From: Muribaculaceae bacterium
GTDB taxonomy: Bacteria; Bacteroidota; Bacteroidia; Bacteroidales; Muribaculaceae
Reading direction: 5' to 3'
NCBI GenBank assembly: GCA_029062005.1
Contig: JAIDQZ010000010.1
Coordinates: forward strand, 1 to 64,000
DNA: 64,000 nt
Shown here: positions 1-10,044 of the stretch, one piece after another
Position numbering within the stretch: position 1 is the stretch's first letter
How the letters are laid out: the number at the start of each line of letters is the position of its first letter
Notes under the pieces: generated by a model
Told to the model about the DNA's origin: nothing
Databases searched by the model: none
Seen by the model: only the letters and a program-made list of their open reading frames with translations
Made by a program: the position numbers and the translations under genes

Positions 1-2
1 CA

Positions 3-797
3 GTAAGTAAGCCTTATTTATTCTTTGTATCTACATATCGAGAGGTAGCCGATCTGCCGGCCCCCTGGTGGGATTATGCCGCCTGGGGTGACATAGAAGA
101 ATCGTTTAGCAATTGGTTCTACATGGGAGTAGAGTTTGAATATGGAAAAAGTATGCTTGATCCATGTCCGCCCGGCTGGCAGGTGCCCGATATGAGCAAC
201 TTTGCAAGGTTTGAATATCAACCGGGGACGACTGCAAGAAAGGATCCCTGGATGAAACTTGAGAATTCAGCCGCTATAGCTGCCGGAAGAATGTTCGGAG
301 TCTACTTGGTAGACTGTGATGCAATCTTAAACGCCTTTGATGAAAGCACAGGATTTATATCCGGTGAAGAAAACACATATATATTTGATACGGACTATGT
401 AAAGGACCCCACCTTAGCAATATGGCTACCGGGACAGGGCACACGTTCCGGTGATCAAGGTGGGTGTCAAGTATTCGAGGACTATCCGGATTACCCGAAC
501 TTGAAATATGATGAAGCCGGAAATGTAGAAGGAGGAGAACCGCAAGATTTCGGAAACGGTCTCTGGACGAGAGATGGATATGCAGTAAAATACACATCGA
601 GCGATATCATCGTTCCCAGTGGCACGGAGTCAGAATCTTTATGCTCCGGGTTAGGAATAAGGTGCCAAAGAATAATTGACCCCTACAAGAGTACCCGATC
701 CGGTGAAAAAGTGTCGAGCCAACAAAAGAGGTCCGAGCTCCAACGAAAGGCAGCAGCACACCAACGAAAGGCCGCTGCACGCCAACGAAAAAAATAA
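3..797 (+). CDS. 3' part of a secreted/surface protein with a 'DPCPPGWQVPD' motif (Fibrobacter succinogenes major paralogous domain / fimbrillin-associated type); truncated by the window edge
   Basis: Frame 3 is open to the left edge (VSKPYLFFVSTYREVADLPAPWWDYAAWGDIEESFSNWFYMGVEF...). The CPPGW motif is followed by a GLGIRCQR motif and a K/R/Q-rich tail. Confidence 0.6.
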   Translation, partial: VSKPYLFFVSTYREVADLPAPWWDYAAWGDIEESFSNWFYMGVEFEYGKSMLDPCPPGWQVPDMSNFARFEYQPGTTARKDPWMKLENSAAIAAGRMFGVYLVDCDAILNAFDESTGFISGEENTYIFDTDYVKDPTLAIWLPGQGTRSGDQGGCQVFEDYPDYPNLKYDEAGNVEGGEPQDFGNGLWTRDGYAVKYTSSDIIVPSGTESESLCSGLGIRCQRIIDPYKSTRSGEKVSSQQKRSELQRKAAAHQRKAAARQRKK

Positions 798-802
798 TAT
801 CA

Positions 803-1654
803 ATGACACTGAAACATGCAGGCCTACTCCTGACGCTTCTTTTTGCAGCTGTGGGGTGTGCCGGAGAAAAAGGAAACAAGACAGCAACCGAGACAGGCGG
901 GGAGATATCTCCGCTTGTCTTGCTTTGCCGGGATATTGACTATTCAGACACAGCGAAGCTTCATAGCAAACCCTATATGGAAGAAACTATGAGTAAGATA
1001 GTGAAACTGATGCCTGCGACAGACTCCGCCTCGACACATCATGCTCTCTCTATTCTTTTCAACGGGATGAAGCATGACGGACGAGCCTTGAACGAAACGA
1101 CACGCCTTGCAAACCTATATCTCAATAATCCCGCCTCTCCCGCGAGGAACGAGAATCTCTACATCCGACTGCTGCGGACTCTTCTCTCAACCGATTCGCT
1201 GCCTGAGAGTCTTCATGAGCAGGCTTCGGAACGGCTCCGCATCGCTTTGCTTAACCGCCCCGGCAGTGTCGCCACAGACTTCCGCTATCTGGACCGAAAC
1301 GGAAGCAAGGGAAGCCTGCATCAGTTTGAGGCTCCTCGGACACTGCTTATCTTCTACGATCCGGAATGTCCCCATTGCCCGGAGATACTTAAGCAGATAG
1401 CATTGCATCGGGGCATCAACAGGGCAATTGATGAAGGTAAATTGGGAGTGCTTGCAATCTACACCGAAGGGAACAGAGACGTGTGGGAGAAGACGAAAGC
1501 GGAGATGCCCCGCAACTGGACTGTGGGATATGATCTCACCGATATTCTTGATGAAGAACTCTATGACCTTCCGGCGATGCCGACACTGTATCTTTTGGAT
1601 AGCGATAAGAGGGTAATATTGAAGGATCCGGACGTAAGGACATTGCTTCGATAA
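803..1654 (+). CDS. Lipoprotein with thioredoxin-like domain (DUF5106-type)
   Basis: Lipobox LLFAAVGC near the N-terminus; thioredoxin-like motif 'LLIFYDPECPHCPEILKQI'; C-terminal 'LYDLPAMPTLYLLDSDKRVILKD'. Confidence 0.7.
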   Translation: MTLKHAGLLLTLLFAAVGCAGEKGNKTATETGGEISPLVLLCRDIDYSDTAKLHSKPYMEETMSKIVKLMPATDSASTHHALSILFNGMKHDGRALNETTRLANLYLNNPASPARNENLYIRLLRTLLSTDSLPESLHEQASERLRIALLNRPGSVATDFRYLDRNGSKGSLHQFEAPRTLLIFYDPECPHCPEILKQIALHRGINRAIDEGKLGVLAIYTEGNRDVWEKTKAEMPRNWTVGYDLTDILDEELYDLPAMPTLYLLDSDKRVILKDPDVRTLLR

Positions 1655-1655
1655 T

Positions 1656-1762
1656 CTTGTAGGGACGCACGGCTCGTGCGTCCTTTTATGTAGACAATCA
1701 CGATTAGAAAGACGAAGGAACAGGCCTAGCTTGCGGACGCACGAGCCGTGCGTCCCTACAAG
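1656..1762. repeat. REPIN-like element, copy a: inverted pair of GGACGCACG-gct-CGTGCGTCC hairpins
   Basis: CTTGTAGGGACGCACGGCTCGTGCGTCC (1656-1683) is the reverse complement of GGACGCACGAGCCGTGCGTCCCTACAAG (1735-1762). Confidence 0.85.
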
Positions 1763-1857
1763 GTTATTAGTAATCAATTTGAAAAATTCTAAATTCTAAA
1801 TTCTAAATTGTCAATTTTTTTTGTAATTTTGTAGATTAAATGCAAAATTAGTGAATT

Positions 1858-2703
1858 TTGAGAAAGATAGGCATACAAGGAATACCCGGGTGTTTCCACG
1901 ACATAGCCGCGCATGAATGGTTTTCGGAGGAGGAAATAGAGACCATAGGTTTCGCTTCTTTCGACGACCTGTTTTCTGCCCTCGACGCGGACACAGAGAT
2001 GATGGCGGCAGTGGCAATAGAAAACACCATCGCCGGGGCACTACTCCAGAATTTCGAATATATACGCAAAAGCGGACGCAAGGTGATAGGGGAATGCAAG
2101 ATACGCGTTTCTCATTCTCTATGCGCCCTTCCCGGCACCAAGATATCAGAGATTAAGGAAGTAAGGTCGCACTATATGGCGCTTCTTCAATGCCGCCAGT
2201 ATCTCTCACATCATCCCCATATTAAGAAGGTAGAGGATTTTGACACTGCGGGATGTGCAAAAAAAGTGGCAGAGGAAAGAATGACTGCCACCGCAGCAAT
2301 TGCTCCGGCATATGCCGGAAGACTGTACGGACTCGATATTCTCGCAGAAGGAATAGAAGACGACAACCGCAACTTCACGAGATTCCTGATCATCGGACAG
2401 CTCGACTCCCCTACTCCACCGGATGCAGACAAGATATCCCTGGCTTTCACGGTGCCCCACGAAAAAGGAGCATTGTCGAAAGTGCTGACAATCCTTACAT
2501 TCTACGACATCAACCTCACGATGCTGCAGTCAATGCCGGTGGTGGGTCATGAATGGGAATACCGCTTCTATGCCGACCTGACCTTTGATGACTGCGAGCG
2601 ATGCGAGCAAGCCCTCGCAGCAGTGAAACCCCTCACCAGCGATTTCAGGATACTCGGCATATACAGATCGGCAAAAGATAAATTATTGAAGATTAAAGAT
2701 TAG
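1858..2703 (+). CDS. pheA: Prephenate dehydratase with ACT domain (TTG start)
   Basis: 'IGIQGIPGCFHDIAAHEWF', 'AVAIENTIAGALLQNFEYI', C-terminal ACT region 'EKGALSKVLTILTFYDINLTMLQSMP'. Confidence 0.85.
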   Translation: MRKIGIQGIPGCFHDIAAHEWFSEEEIETIGFASFDDLFSALDADTEMMAAVAIENTIAGALLQNFEYIRKSGRKVIGECKIRVSHSLCALPGTKISEIKEVRSHYMALLQCRQYLSHHPHIKKVEDFDTAGCAKKVAEERMTATAAIAPAYAGRLYGLDILAEGIEDDNRNFTRFLIIGQLDSPTPPDADKISLAFTVPHEKGALSKVLTILTFYDINLTMLQSMPVVGHEWEYRFYADLTFDDCERCEQALAAVKPLTSDFRILGIYRSAKDKLLKIKD

Positions 2704-2705
2704 TT

Positions 2706-2726
2706 ATCTTATAAATCTTATAAGAT
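2706..2726. terminator. AT-rich hairpin between pheA and the DAHP synthase gene
   Basis: Perfect 9-bp stem ATCTTATAA-ATC-TTATAAGAT. Confidence 0.35.
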
Positions 2727-2759
2727 CAACACCTGAAAACTGACAAATCAACAAAAACT

Positions 2760-3815
2760 ATGACAGATATAAAGCCACTATTCGACGAAGCTCCAATAAT
2801 GAAGGAGCCCATAATAATAGCCGGTCCATGTTCTGCCGAAAGCGAAAAGCAGGTGCTCGACACTGCAAAGGAACTCGCTGCCGGAGGCGTCAAGATATTT
2901 CGTGCCGGAATCTGGAAACCCCGCACTATGCCGGGATGTTTCGAGGGAGTAGGTATTGCAGGTCTACCATGGCTCATAAAAGTGAAGGAAGAGACCGGAA
3001 TGAAGGTCGGCACGGAAGTAGCAAGCAAAAGCCACGTGATAAGCGCACTTTCGGCAGGTGTGGATATCATATGGATCGGTGCTCGCACGTCGGCAAGTCC
3101 ATTTGCTATGCAGGAGATAGCCGACACCCTTCAGGAAATGGGCAGAGACATTCCGGTCCTGATCAAGAATCCGGTTAATCCCGATCTTGACCTATGGATC
3201 GGAGCGGTGACAAGAATATACAATGCCGGTATCCGCAGGATAGGCGTGATACACCGGGGGTTCAGCAGTTACGGCAAGCATATCTACCGCAACCAGCCCA
3301 TGTGGGCTCTTCCTTTCGAGTTTGCCCGCAGATTTCCAAATATTCCCGTCATCTGCGATCCAAGCCATATAAGCGGTGCTCATGATCTTGTAGCTCCTCT
3401 GAGCAGACATGCACTTGACATGGGATTCGACGGACTTATGATAGAGAGCCACTGCAATCCTGAATGCGCACTAAGTGATGCAAAACAACAATTATTGCCA
3501 TCAGAGCTTGTGGCTCTTGTCAAAGAACTGAAAGTCAGGGAAAAGCCGACAGGAACTCCTGAACTTGACGCATTGAGAAGTGAAATAGATCAGATAGACC
3601 ATGAGCTTCTTGAACTTCTCGCCAAGAGAATGGGGGTGTCGAAGAAAATAGGTGAATATAAAAAGGCGCACAACATGATGGTGGTGCAGCTCGGAAGACA
3701 CGATACAATCATGAAAGAGCGCACCGAAACCGGCGAAAAACTGGGGTTGCCGAAGGAATTCACCGGCAAGATCATGAGCTCAATCCATGAGGAAAGCGTG
3801 AAGAGGCAATTGTAA
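2760..3815 (+). CDS. Bifunctional 3-deoxy-7-phosphoheptulonate synthase / chorismate mutase
   Basis: DAHP synthase motifs 'IIAGPCSAES', 'FRAGIWKPRT', 'PVICDPSHISG'; C-terminal chorismate mutase 'ELDALRSEIDQIDHELLELLAKRMGVSKKIGEYK'. Confidence 0.9.
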   Translation: MTDIKPLFDEAPIMKEPIIIAGPCSAESEKQVLDTAKELAAGGVKIFRAGIWKPRTMPGCFEGVGIAGLPWLIKVKEETGMKVGTEVASKSHVISALSAGVDIIWIGARTSASPFAMQEIADTLQEMGRDIPVLIKNPVNPDLDLWIGAVTRIYNAGIRRIGVIHRGFSSYGKHIYRNQPMWALPFEFARRFPNIPVICDPSHISGAHDLVAPLSRHALDMGFDGLMIESHCNPECALSDAKQQLLPSELVALVKELKVREKPTGTPELDALRSEIDQIDHELLELLAKRMGVSKKIGEYKKAHNMMVVQLGRHDTIMKERTETGEKLGLPKEFTGKIMSSIHEESVKRQL

Positions 3816-3827
3816 TTATTCTTAATT

Positions 3828-3856
3828 GAGAATTGAGAATTGAGAATTGAGAATTA
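3828..3856. repeat. AATTGAG-type heptamer tandem repeat
   Basis: 'aattgagaattgagaattgagaattgagaatta' directly downstream of the DAHP synthase gene. Confidence 0.7.
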
Positions 3857-3937
3857 TATTTTAGGAATCATATAATTCTTAAATCATATAATTCTTATAA
3901 GTCTTATAAACTTGACAACGGAAAACTAAAATAAATC

Positions 3938-5902
3938 ATGAAAGAATCTGAAGAAAACTTGACGACAGGCACAGGATTGCCTGAAAATGCATTCAGGGAG
4001 CTTGCTGCCGACGAGCAGTTTACTCCGGTGATGCATCCTGCACATGACCAGCAGGAAGCCACTCCATATTCGGTAGGCATCGGACTCCTGATGGCTGTGA
4101 TATTCTCGGCTGCCGCTGCTTATCTGGGACTAAAAGTAGGTCAGGTGTTTGAAGCTGCGATTCCTATCGCCATCATAGCAGTAGGACTTTCCAATGCGCT
4201 TGGGAAAAAGCATGCACTCGGACAGAATGTGATCATACAGTCGATCGGGGCTTGCTCCGGAGTTATTGTGGCAGGTGCAATATTCACACTCCCGGCTCTT
4301 TTTATCCTTCAGGCTAAATATCCTGAAATCACTGTGCAATTCTATCAGATTTTCCTGAGCTCACTCTTAGGAGGCATTTTAGGTATTCTCTTTTTCATTC
4401 CTTTCCGCAAATATTTCGTTAAGGACATGCACGGCAAGTATCCCTTCCCGGAAGCAACCGCTACAACACAAGTGCTGATCTCAAGCCAACAGGCAGACAG
4501 CGAGGAAGGAGGTCAGGCAAAGACACTCATCATCGCCTCTCTCATAGGTGGCATCTACGACTATATCGTGGCAACATTCGGCTGGTGGGCGGAAACCGTG
4601 ACATCAGTAGCTTCCTCTGCAGGACACACCCTGATGGAGAAGACAAAGCTTGTGCTAAGCTGCAACACCGGCGCCGCACTGCTTGGTCTGGGCTATATAG
4701 TAGGACTAAAGTATGCCTTCGTGATCTTCGCCGGATCGATCTTCGTATGGTGGATCATAATTCCCCTCATGGGCACTTACGGCTCCGCGGAATTCCAGGC
4801 TATGGACCCTCAGGATATATTCAGCGGATATGCAAGAATGATCGGTATCGGCGGTATAGCCATGGCAGGCGTAATCGGCATCATCAAGTCATGGGGCATC
4901 ATTACCCAGGCTGTAGGTCTTGCAAGCCGCGAACTTAAGGGAAAATCATCTGCTGCTAAGGAAATAAGATGGCAGACAGATATCTCCATGAAGCACATAG
5001 TCCTTTTTATCGCTCTGGCTCTCGTGGCAGTGCTTCTCTTCTTCTGGTTTGGAGTGATCCATACATTCTGGCAGGCACTCGTAGCGTTTGCGGTAGTGGT
5101 CATCATAGCATTCCTATTCACCACAGTAGCAGCAAACGCCATCGCTATCGTGGGAAGCAATCCGGTGTCGGGCATGACGCTGATGACGCTTATAATCGCG
5201 TCAGCAATCTTCGTTGGAATAGGACTTAACGGCACAAGCGGCATTGTAGCTGCCATGGTGATCGGCGGTGTGGTCTGCACGGCACTCTCTATGGCAGGCG
5301 GTTTTGTCACTGACCTGAAGATAGGCTACTGGCTTGGTTCAACCCCAAAGAAGCAGGAAAGCTGGAAATTTCTCGGCACACTTGTATCGGCTGCCACTGT
5401 CGGAGGCGTGATCATGGTGCTCAATCAAGTATATGGATTCACCGGAGAGAATGCTCTCGTGGCACCGCAGGCAAATGCGATGGCAAAAGTGATCGAACCT
5501 CTCATGATGGGTGGTGACACACCATGGATTCTTTATATGGTTGGTGCTATCCTCGCATGCATTCTCAACTGGCTCGGAGTTCCGGCACTTGCCTTCTGCC
5601 TCGGAATGTTCATTCCGCTTTCGCTCAACACCCCTATGCTCGTAGGCGGAGCGATAGCATATTATGTCAGCAACTCCTCGAAGGATCAGAAAGTAAATGA
5701 TGCACGACGCGACAGGGGCACACTCCTATCGTCTGGTCTCATCGCCGGCGGCGCACTGTTTGGGGTATTTGCAGCCATCACCCGATTCTGCGGCTTCGAA
5801 TATGAGAACCCACTTGGCATGGAGACTACCCAGATCCTTGGCTGCGTGGCATATCTCGCTCTGATAGGCTATCTCATCTGGGACTCCCGACGCGCCAAAT
5901 AA
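3938..5902 (+). CDS. OPT family oligopeptide transporter
   Basis: 654 aa polytopic protein; 'TPYSVGIGLLMAVIFSAAAAYLGLKVGQVFEAAIPIAI', 'YPFPEATATTQVLIS', 'KIGYWLGSTPKKQE'. Confidence 0.85.
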   Translation: MKESEENLTTGTGLPENAFRELAADEQFTPVMHPAHDQQEATPYSVGIGLLMAVIFSAAAAYLGLKVGQVFEAAIPIAIIAVGLSNALGKKHALGQNVIIQSIGACSGVIVAGAIFTLPALFILQAKYPEITVQFYQIFLSSLLGGILGILFFIPFRKYFVKDMHGKYPFPEATATTQVLISSQQADSEEGGQAKTLIIASLIGGIYDYIVATFGWWAETVTSVASSAGHTLMEKTKLVLSCNTGAALLGLGYIVGLKYAFVIFAGSIFVWWIIIPLMGTYGSAEFQAMDPQDIFSGYARMIGIGGIAMAGVIGIIKSWGIITQAVGLASRELKGKSSAAKEIRWQTDISMKHIVLFIALALVAVLLFFWFGVIHTFWQALVAFAVVVIIAFLFTTVAANAIAIVGSNPVSGMTLMTLIIASAIFVGIGLNGTSGIVAAMVIGGVVCTALSMAGGFVTDLKIGYWLGSTPKKQESWKFLGTLVSAATVGGVIMVLNQVYGFTGENALVAPQANAMAKVIEPLMMGGDTPWILYMVGAILACILNWLGVPALAFCLGMFIPLSLNTPMLVGGAIAYYVSNSSKDQKVNDARRDRGTLLSSGLIAGGALFGVFAAITRFCGFEYENPLGMETTQILGCVAYLALIGYLIWDSRRAK

Positions 5903-5926
5903 TTTATAGTTAAATTATTGACTTTT

Positions 5927-6070
5927 TAGGGACGCACGGCTCGTGCGTCCTTTTTTTTCTCATGTATTACTACAATATGGCTAAGGACGGACGAGCCGTG
6001 CTATTTTCATTACAATTATGACATCCACTAATGCTTTCGGATGGCGGACGCACGCTCCGTGCGTCCCTAC
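5927..6070. repeat. REPIN-like element, copy b
   Basis: TAGGGACGCACGGCTCGTGCGTCC (5927-5950), degenerate internal copy GGACGGACGAGCCGTGC, and GCGGACGCACGCTCCGTGCGTCCCTAC (6044-6070). Confidence 0.8.
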
Positions 6071-6209
6071 ATAGTCAAAGGCGTTGCTTTTTAATAATAT
6101 CGTATTCGTTTCTTAATAAAATTGCAACACGCAACAGAATGCAAGGGTGTTATAATGGCATAGAAAGACACACAACACACTGAAAAACAGACTTAACACC
6201 TTAACCACT

Positions 6210-7013
6210 ATGAAAACACGTCGTAACTATATCATCATCGCCTCATGCATAGGCCTTTTCGCACTCTCTGCAGATGCACTAAGCATCAAAAGCGACCTCC
6301 CTGTAATGAATCAGGAAATAGAAGTTAAAGGTTTGACTCATAATGATTCAATTATGCCCGAGATCAAGCCATACTACACATTCACATCTCCTGCCGGTGC
6401 AATAAACTTCATGATGAATTCCGAGAACAGCGAAGAATATGCCCACGGCATACTACTCCAGATGGCAAATGAAGAACTCAGCTACGTAGAAAAACTCATC
6501 AATAACGACCATGATGGATTCGTAGTGGTAGACAAAAGCCGAATGAAAGTCATAAAATTCAACCGTTTTGGCGTTGAAAAGGAAAGTTTCGGAATGGCTT
6601 GCGCCAAAAACTACGGCACCAAGCATACTACAGGAGACTCACGCACACCGGAAGGATTCTTCACAGTGAAACAGATACAAAACAGCACAGACTGGCACTA
6701 TGTCGACGACAATGGGAATGTCAGCGAGAAGACCGGAGAATTCGGACCCAGATTCATACGTCTCAGTATTCCCGGAATAACAAGTATAGGCATCCATGGC
6801 ACTTCCGCTCCATGGAGCATCGGAGGACGCAGGAGTCATGGTTGCATTCGCCTCACTAACGAAAATATAATGAAGATGGTAGAGATGGTGGAACCCGGAA
6901 TGCCTGTCATCATCACTCCCGGAAAGAAAGATATGGCAGTTAACAAGAGCGAAGGGTATGATATCCCATCCATCTCCACAATTATTCACCTCACTCCCCT
7001 CGCCATGAACTAA
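6210..7013 (+). CDS. L,D-transpeptidase (YkuD) family secreted protein
   Basis: Signal peptide; catalytic signature 'SIGIHGTSAPWSIGGRRSHGCIRLTNENI'. Confidence 0.85.
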   Translation: MKTRRNYIIIASCIGLFALSADALSIKSDLPVMNQEIEVKGLTHNDSIMPEIKPYYTFTSPAGAINFMMNSENSEEYAHGILLQMANEELSYVEKLINNDHDGFVVVDKSRMKVIKFNRFGVEKESFGMACAKNYGTKHTTGDSRTPEGFFTVKQIQNSTDWHYVDDNGNVSEKTGEFGPRFIRLSIPGITSIGIHGTSAPWSIGGRRSHGCIRLTNENIMKMVEMVEPGMPVIITPGKKDMAVNKSEGYDIPSISTIIHLTPLAMN

Positions 7014-7024
7014 ATAATATTATC

Positions 7025-7058
7025 AAGCGTTGATAAGGTATGTTTATCAACGCTTTTT
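7025..7058 (+). terminator. Intrinsic terminator after the L,D-transpeptidase gene
   Basis: AAGCGTTGATAA (7025-7036) pairs with TTATCAACGCTT (7044-7055), followed by TTT. Confidence 0.75.
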
Positions 7059-7071
7059 AATATCTAAAAAT

Positions 7072-8073
7072 ATGAATTACCTTACTGACGAAAAACTCGT
7101 CATCATCGGTGCAGCCGGCATGATCGGCAGCAACATGGCGCAGACAGCCATAATGAAGAAACTAACTCCTAATATCTGTCTCTACGACCCTTATGGTCCG
7201 GGACTTGAAGGAGTGGCGGAAGAGTTAAAACAATGTGGATTTGAAGGACTTAACCTTACGTACACCACAGATGTAGCAGAAGCGCTCAAGGATGCAAAAT
7301 ACATAGTAAACTCAGGCGGAGCTGCCCGTAAAGCAGGCATGACACGTGAGGATCTTCTAAAAGGCAACGCGGAAATAGCTGAGGAATTCGGCAAGAATGT
7401 GAAGAAATATTGCCCGGATGTGAAACATATTGTTGTGATCTTCAACCCGGCGGACATCACAGGACTCATCACTCTTCTTTACAGCGGTCTTAAACCAAGT
7501 CAAGTATCCACACTTGCAGCGCTTGACAGCACCCGTTTACGCAATGAACTTTCTAAACAACTCAATGTGGCTCCAGACAATATAGTGAACTGCCGTACTT
7601 ACGGAGGACATGGAGAGCAGATGGCTGTGTTCGCATCAACTGCCAAAGTCAACGGCAAACCTCTTGTGGATTTCATCGGGACCGAACCTCTCACAAAGGA
7701 TGCATGGGAGGATCTTAAACAGAGAGTGATCCAGGGAGGAAAGAGAATAATCGAACTCCGTGGCAGAAGCTCATTCCAGAGTCCGGCATATCTTTCTATA
7801 GAGATGATCGAAGCAGCAATGGGGGGAGCTATGTTCCGTTGGCCGGTAGGAACATATGTAAACAACGACCGATTCAATCATATCATGATGGCTATGGAGA
7901 CCACAATTGATAAGGAAGGCGTGACCGTACAGCCGATGAGCGGCACTCCGGAAGAGGAAAAAGAACTTGAACAGAGCTACAAACACCTCTGTGCACTTCG
8001 CGACGAAGTGATTGAGCTCGGCATCATGCCTCCCATCTCTGAATGGAGCAAGATCAACCCGAACCTGGGATAA
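7072..8073 (+). CDS. mdh: Malate dehydrogenase
   Basis: NAD-binding 'KLVIIGAAGMIGSNMAQ', 'NSGGAARKAGMTREDLLKGN'. ATG at 7072 is preferred over the ORF-track start at 7030, which lies inside the upstream terminator. Confidence 0.85.
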   Translation: MNYLTDEKLVIIGAAGMIGSNMAQTAIMKKLTPNICLYDPYGPGLEGVAEELKQCGFEGLNLTYTTDVAEALKDAKYIVNSGGAARKAGMTREDLLKGNAEIAEEFGKNVKKYCPDVKHIVVIFNPADITGLITLLYSGLKPSQVSTLAALDSTRLRNELSKQLNVAPDNIVNCRTYGGHGEQMAVFASTAKVNGKPLVDFIGTEPLTKDAWEDLKQRVIQGGKRIIELRGRSSFQSPAYLSIEMIEAAMGGAMFRWPVGTYVNNDRFNHIMMAMETTIDKEGVTVQPMSGTPEEEKELEQSYKHLCALRDEVIELGIMPPISEWSKINPNLG

Positions 8074-8222
8074 TGATAAATCATCAATGATCAATGATAA
8101 ATTTTTATTACAAATTGAACATCTTCATTGATTATAAAGTTATAATGACAAATATCAATATGTGGATGCCGTGAAACGCATCCACATAACCAGAAAACAC
8201 ACATCCACTAAAGACGAAGACT

Positions 8223-8780
8223 ATGAAAGCACACAGAATCTTATCAATGGCAGCAGCCATCATCTTTGCCATCGGCACTATATCAGCACAAAACAGCGCT
8301 CCGGCTCCCGGCTCGGGAGGAGCGTTCACACCAAATACCGGCAACAGCGCGCCGGCTCCGGGGGCAGGCGGAGCATTCACACCCAACGTGCCTCAGGGAT
8401 CAGGTCCCGGAGCAGGATTCGGACCAAACGTACCGATGTGGGGGACAAGCAATTCCATGATGAACGGAGGTCCATGGGGACCGGGTGCATTCTCAGGTCC
8501 TTACAACAACAGTCCCGGATATAATTACGGTCAATCCAAAGTCATTGCCGTCGGATATGACTCTCAAGGAGTATGGGAAACAATTCCTATGGTAGTAAGC
8601 TGGGAATGGAATGGCTTCTTCTATGACGTAAACGTGGAGAACGCATGGAATCCCTGGACCCAGATGTGGGAAGGAGGCAATCTCGACATACCCGCCTTCC
8701 AGACATCTTACACGCTTCGCGGAGTGCCATATTCATGGTATGCCAACCTGTCAACCGGCACTTATTATTTCAACTTATAA
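8223..8780 (+). CDS. Small secreted protein with Gly/Pro/Ala tandem repeats, unknown function
   Basis: Signal peptide 'MKAHRILSMAAAIIFAIGTISAQ' followed by NSAPAPGSGGAFTPNTG / NSAPAPGAGGAFTPNVP repeats and a Trp/Tyr-rich C-terminus. Confidence 0.6.
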   Translation: MKAHRILSMAAAIIFAIGTISAQNSAPAPGSGGAFTPNTGNSAPAPGAGGAFTPNVPQGSGPGAGFGPNVPMWGTSNSMMNGGPWGPGAFSGPYNNSPGYNYGQSKVIAVGYDSQGVWETIPMVVSWEWNGFFYDVNVENAWNPWTQMWEGGNLDIPAFQTSYTLRGVPYSWYANLSTGTYYFNL

Positions 8781-8819
8781 TCAAGATTGAGAATTGAGGA
8801 TAATTTTTCAAACAAACAG

Positions 8820-8846
8820 GTAGGGACGCACGGCTCGTGCGTCCGC
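8820..8846. repeat. Solo REP hairpin, copy c
   Basis: gTAGGGACGCACGGCTCGTGCGTCCgc followed by TTTTTT; single hairpin without a partner. Confidence 0.8.
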
Positions 8847-8865
8847 TTTTTTGTATACGATTTTT

Positions 8866-8897
8866 TTTGCAAATCTCCATAATTATCACTAAATTTG
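8866..8897 (+). promoter_or_regulatory. Bacteroidetes-type promoter for trpS
   Basis: TTTG (8866-8869)-N20-TAAATTTG (8890-8897). Confidence 0.7.
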
Positions 8898-8931
8898 CAT
8901 AAAATATAACAATAATATCTTATTTCATCTT

Positions 8932-10044
8932 ATGAATTCAGAAAATCCGGCTGCACAGGCTGAACAGAATAGCAATCTCCGTCCCGACGGAAGCAAAAAG
9001 ATCGTACTTAGCGGCATCCGCTCTACCGGCAACCTCCACTTGGGCAACTACTATGGAGCTCTCCAGAAATTCGTGAAAATGCAGGATGACTACGACAGCC
9101 GCTATTTCATCGCCGATCTACATGCACTTACCACAAATCCGGATCCCAAAGCCCTTCACGAAAGCGTGAAGCAGATCCTCGCCGAGTACCTTGCAGCTGG
9201 TCTTGACCCTGACAAGAATATTCTATATGTACAGAGTGACATACCTGAAATATCAGAGATGTATCTTCTTATGAACATGCACGTGGGCATAGGAGAACTT
9301 ATGAGAACGGCATCATTCAAGGATAAGGCTCGCAAAGCCCTCGGCATCACCTCAGAGAATGACGAGATTGAGAAGGAAATCATAGGCAACCAGAACAATA
9401 ATGCCAGGGTCAATGCCGGACTTCTCACCTATCCTACCCTCATGGCTGTCGATATACTCATACATCATGCCGACTACGTGCCTGTAGGCAAAGATCAGGA
9501 GCAGCATCTTGAACTTACACGCCGCTTCGGGCGCCGCTTCAACTCATTCTATGGAGTGGACTATTTCAAAGAACCGGTGAATTTCAATTTCGGGGGAGAA
9601 GCTATCAAGGTTCCAGGTCTTGACGGAAGCGGCAAGATGGGCAAAAGCGAAGGCAACTGCATCTATCTTATTGATGATGAAAAGACTCTCCGTAAGAAAG
9701 TGATGAGAGCTGTGACAGATGCAGGTCCTACTGAACCGAACTCACCCGTCTCGCAACCAGTAGAAAATCTTTTCACCCTCATGGATCTCGTGAGCGGTAA
9801 GGATACGACAGATCACTTCCGTGAGAAATATGCAGACTGCAGTATCCGCTACGGAGACCTAAAGAAGCAACTTGCCGAAGACTTGCTGAAGGTGACGCTT
9901 CCTATCCGCCAGCGCATTCTTGACATCCGCGATAATGACGAATATCTGTCGAAGATAGTAAAACAGGGTGCGGAGCGCACACGCGAATATGCAGCCAAGA
10001 CACTCAAGGACGTACGTGAGATAATGGGTATCAGAAAAATATGA
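8932..10044 (+). CDS. trpS: Tryptophan--tRNA ligase
   Basis: 'IVLSGIRSTGNLHLGNYYGAL' (HIGH-like), 'DGSGKMGKSEGN' (KMSKS-like), 'VGKDQEQHLELTR'. Confidence 0.9.
   Translation: MNSENPAAQAEQNSNLRPDGSKKIVLSGIRSTGNLHLGNYYGALQKFVKMQDDYDSRYFIADLHALTTNPDPKALHESVKQILAEYLAAGLDPDKNILYVQSDIPEISEMYLLMNMHVGIGELMRTASFKDKARKALGITSENDEIEKEIIGNQNNNARVNAGLLTYPTLMAVDILIHHADYVPVGKDQEQHLELTRRFGRRFNSFYGVDYFKEPVNFNFGGEAIKVPGLDGSGKMGKSEGNCIYLIDDEKTLRKKVMRAVTDAGPTEPNSPVSQPVENLFTLMDLVSGKDTTDHFREKYADCSIRYGDLKKQLAEDLLKVTLPIRQRILDIRDNDEYLSKIVKQGAERTREYAAKTLKDVREIMGIRKI

Noticed and set aside
1187-1777. 196-aa minus-strand ORF running through the REPIN at 1656-1762
   Set aside because: Overlaps the DUF5106-like CDS and takes its N-terminal part from the repeat; no coding support.
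7030-7071. ORF-track start of mdh at 7030
   Set aside because: TTG lies inside the stem of the upstream terminator; ATG 7072 fits the conserved N-terminus.
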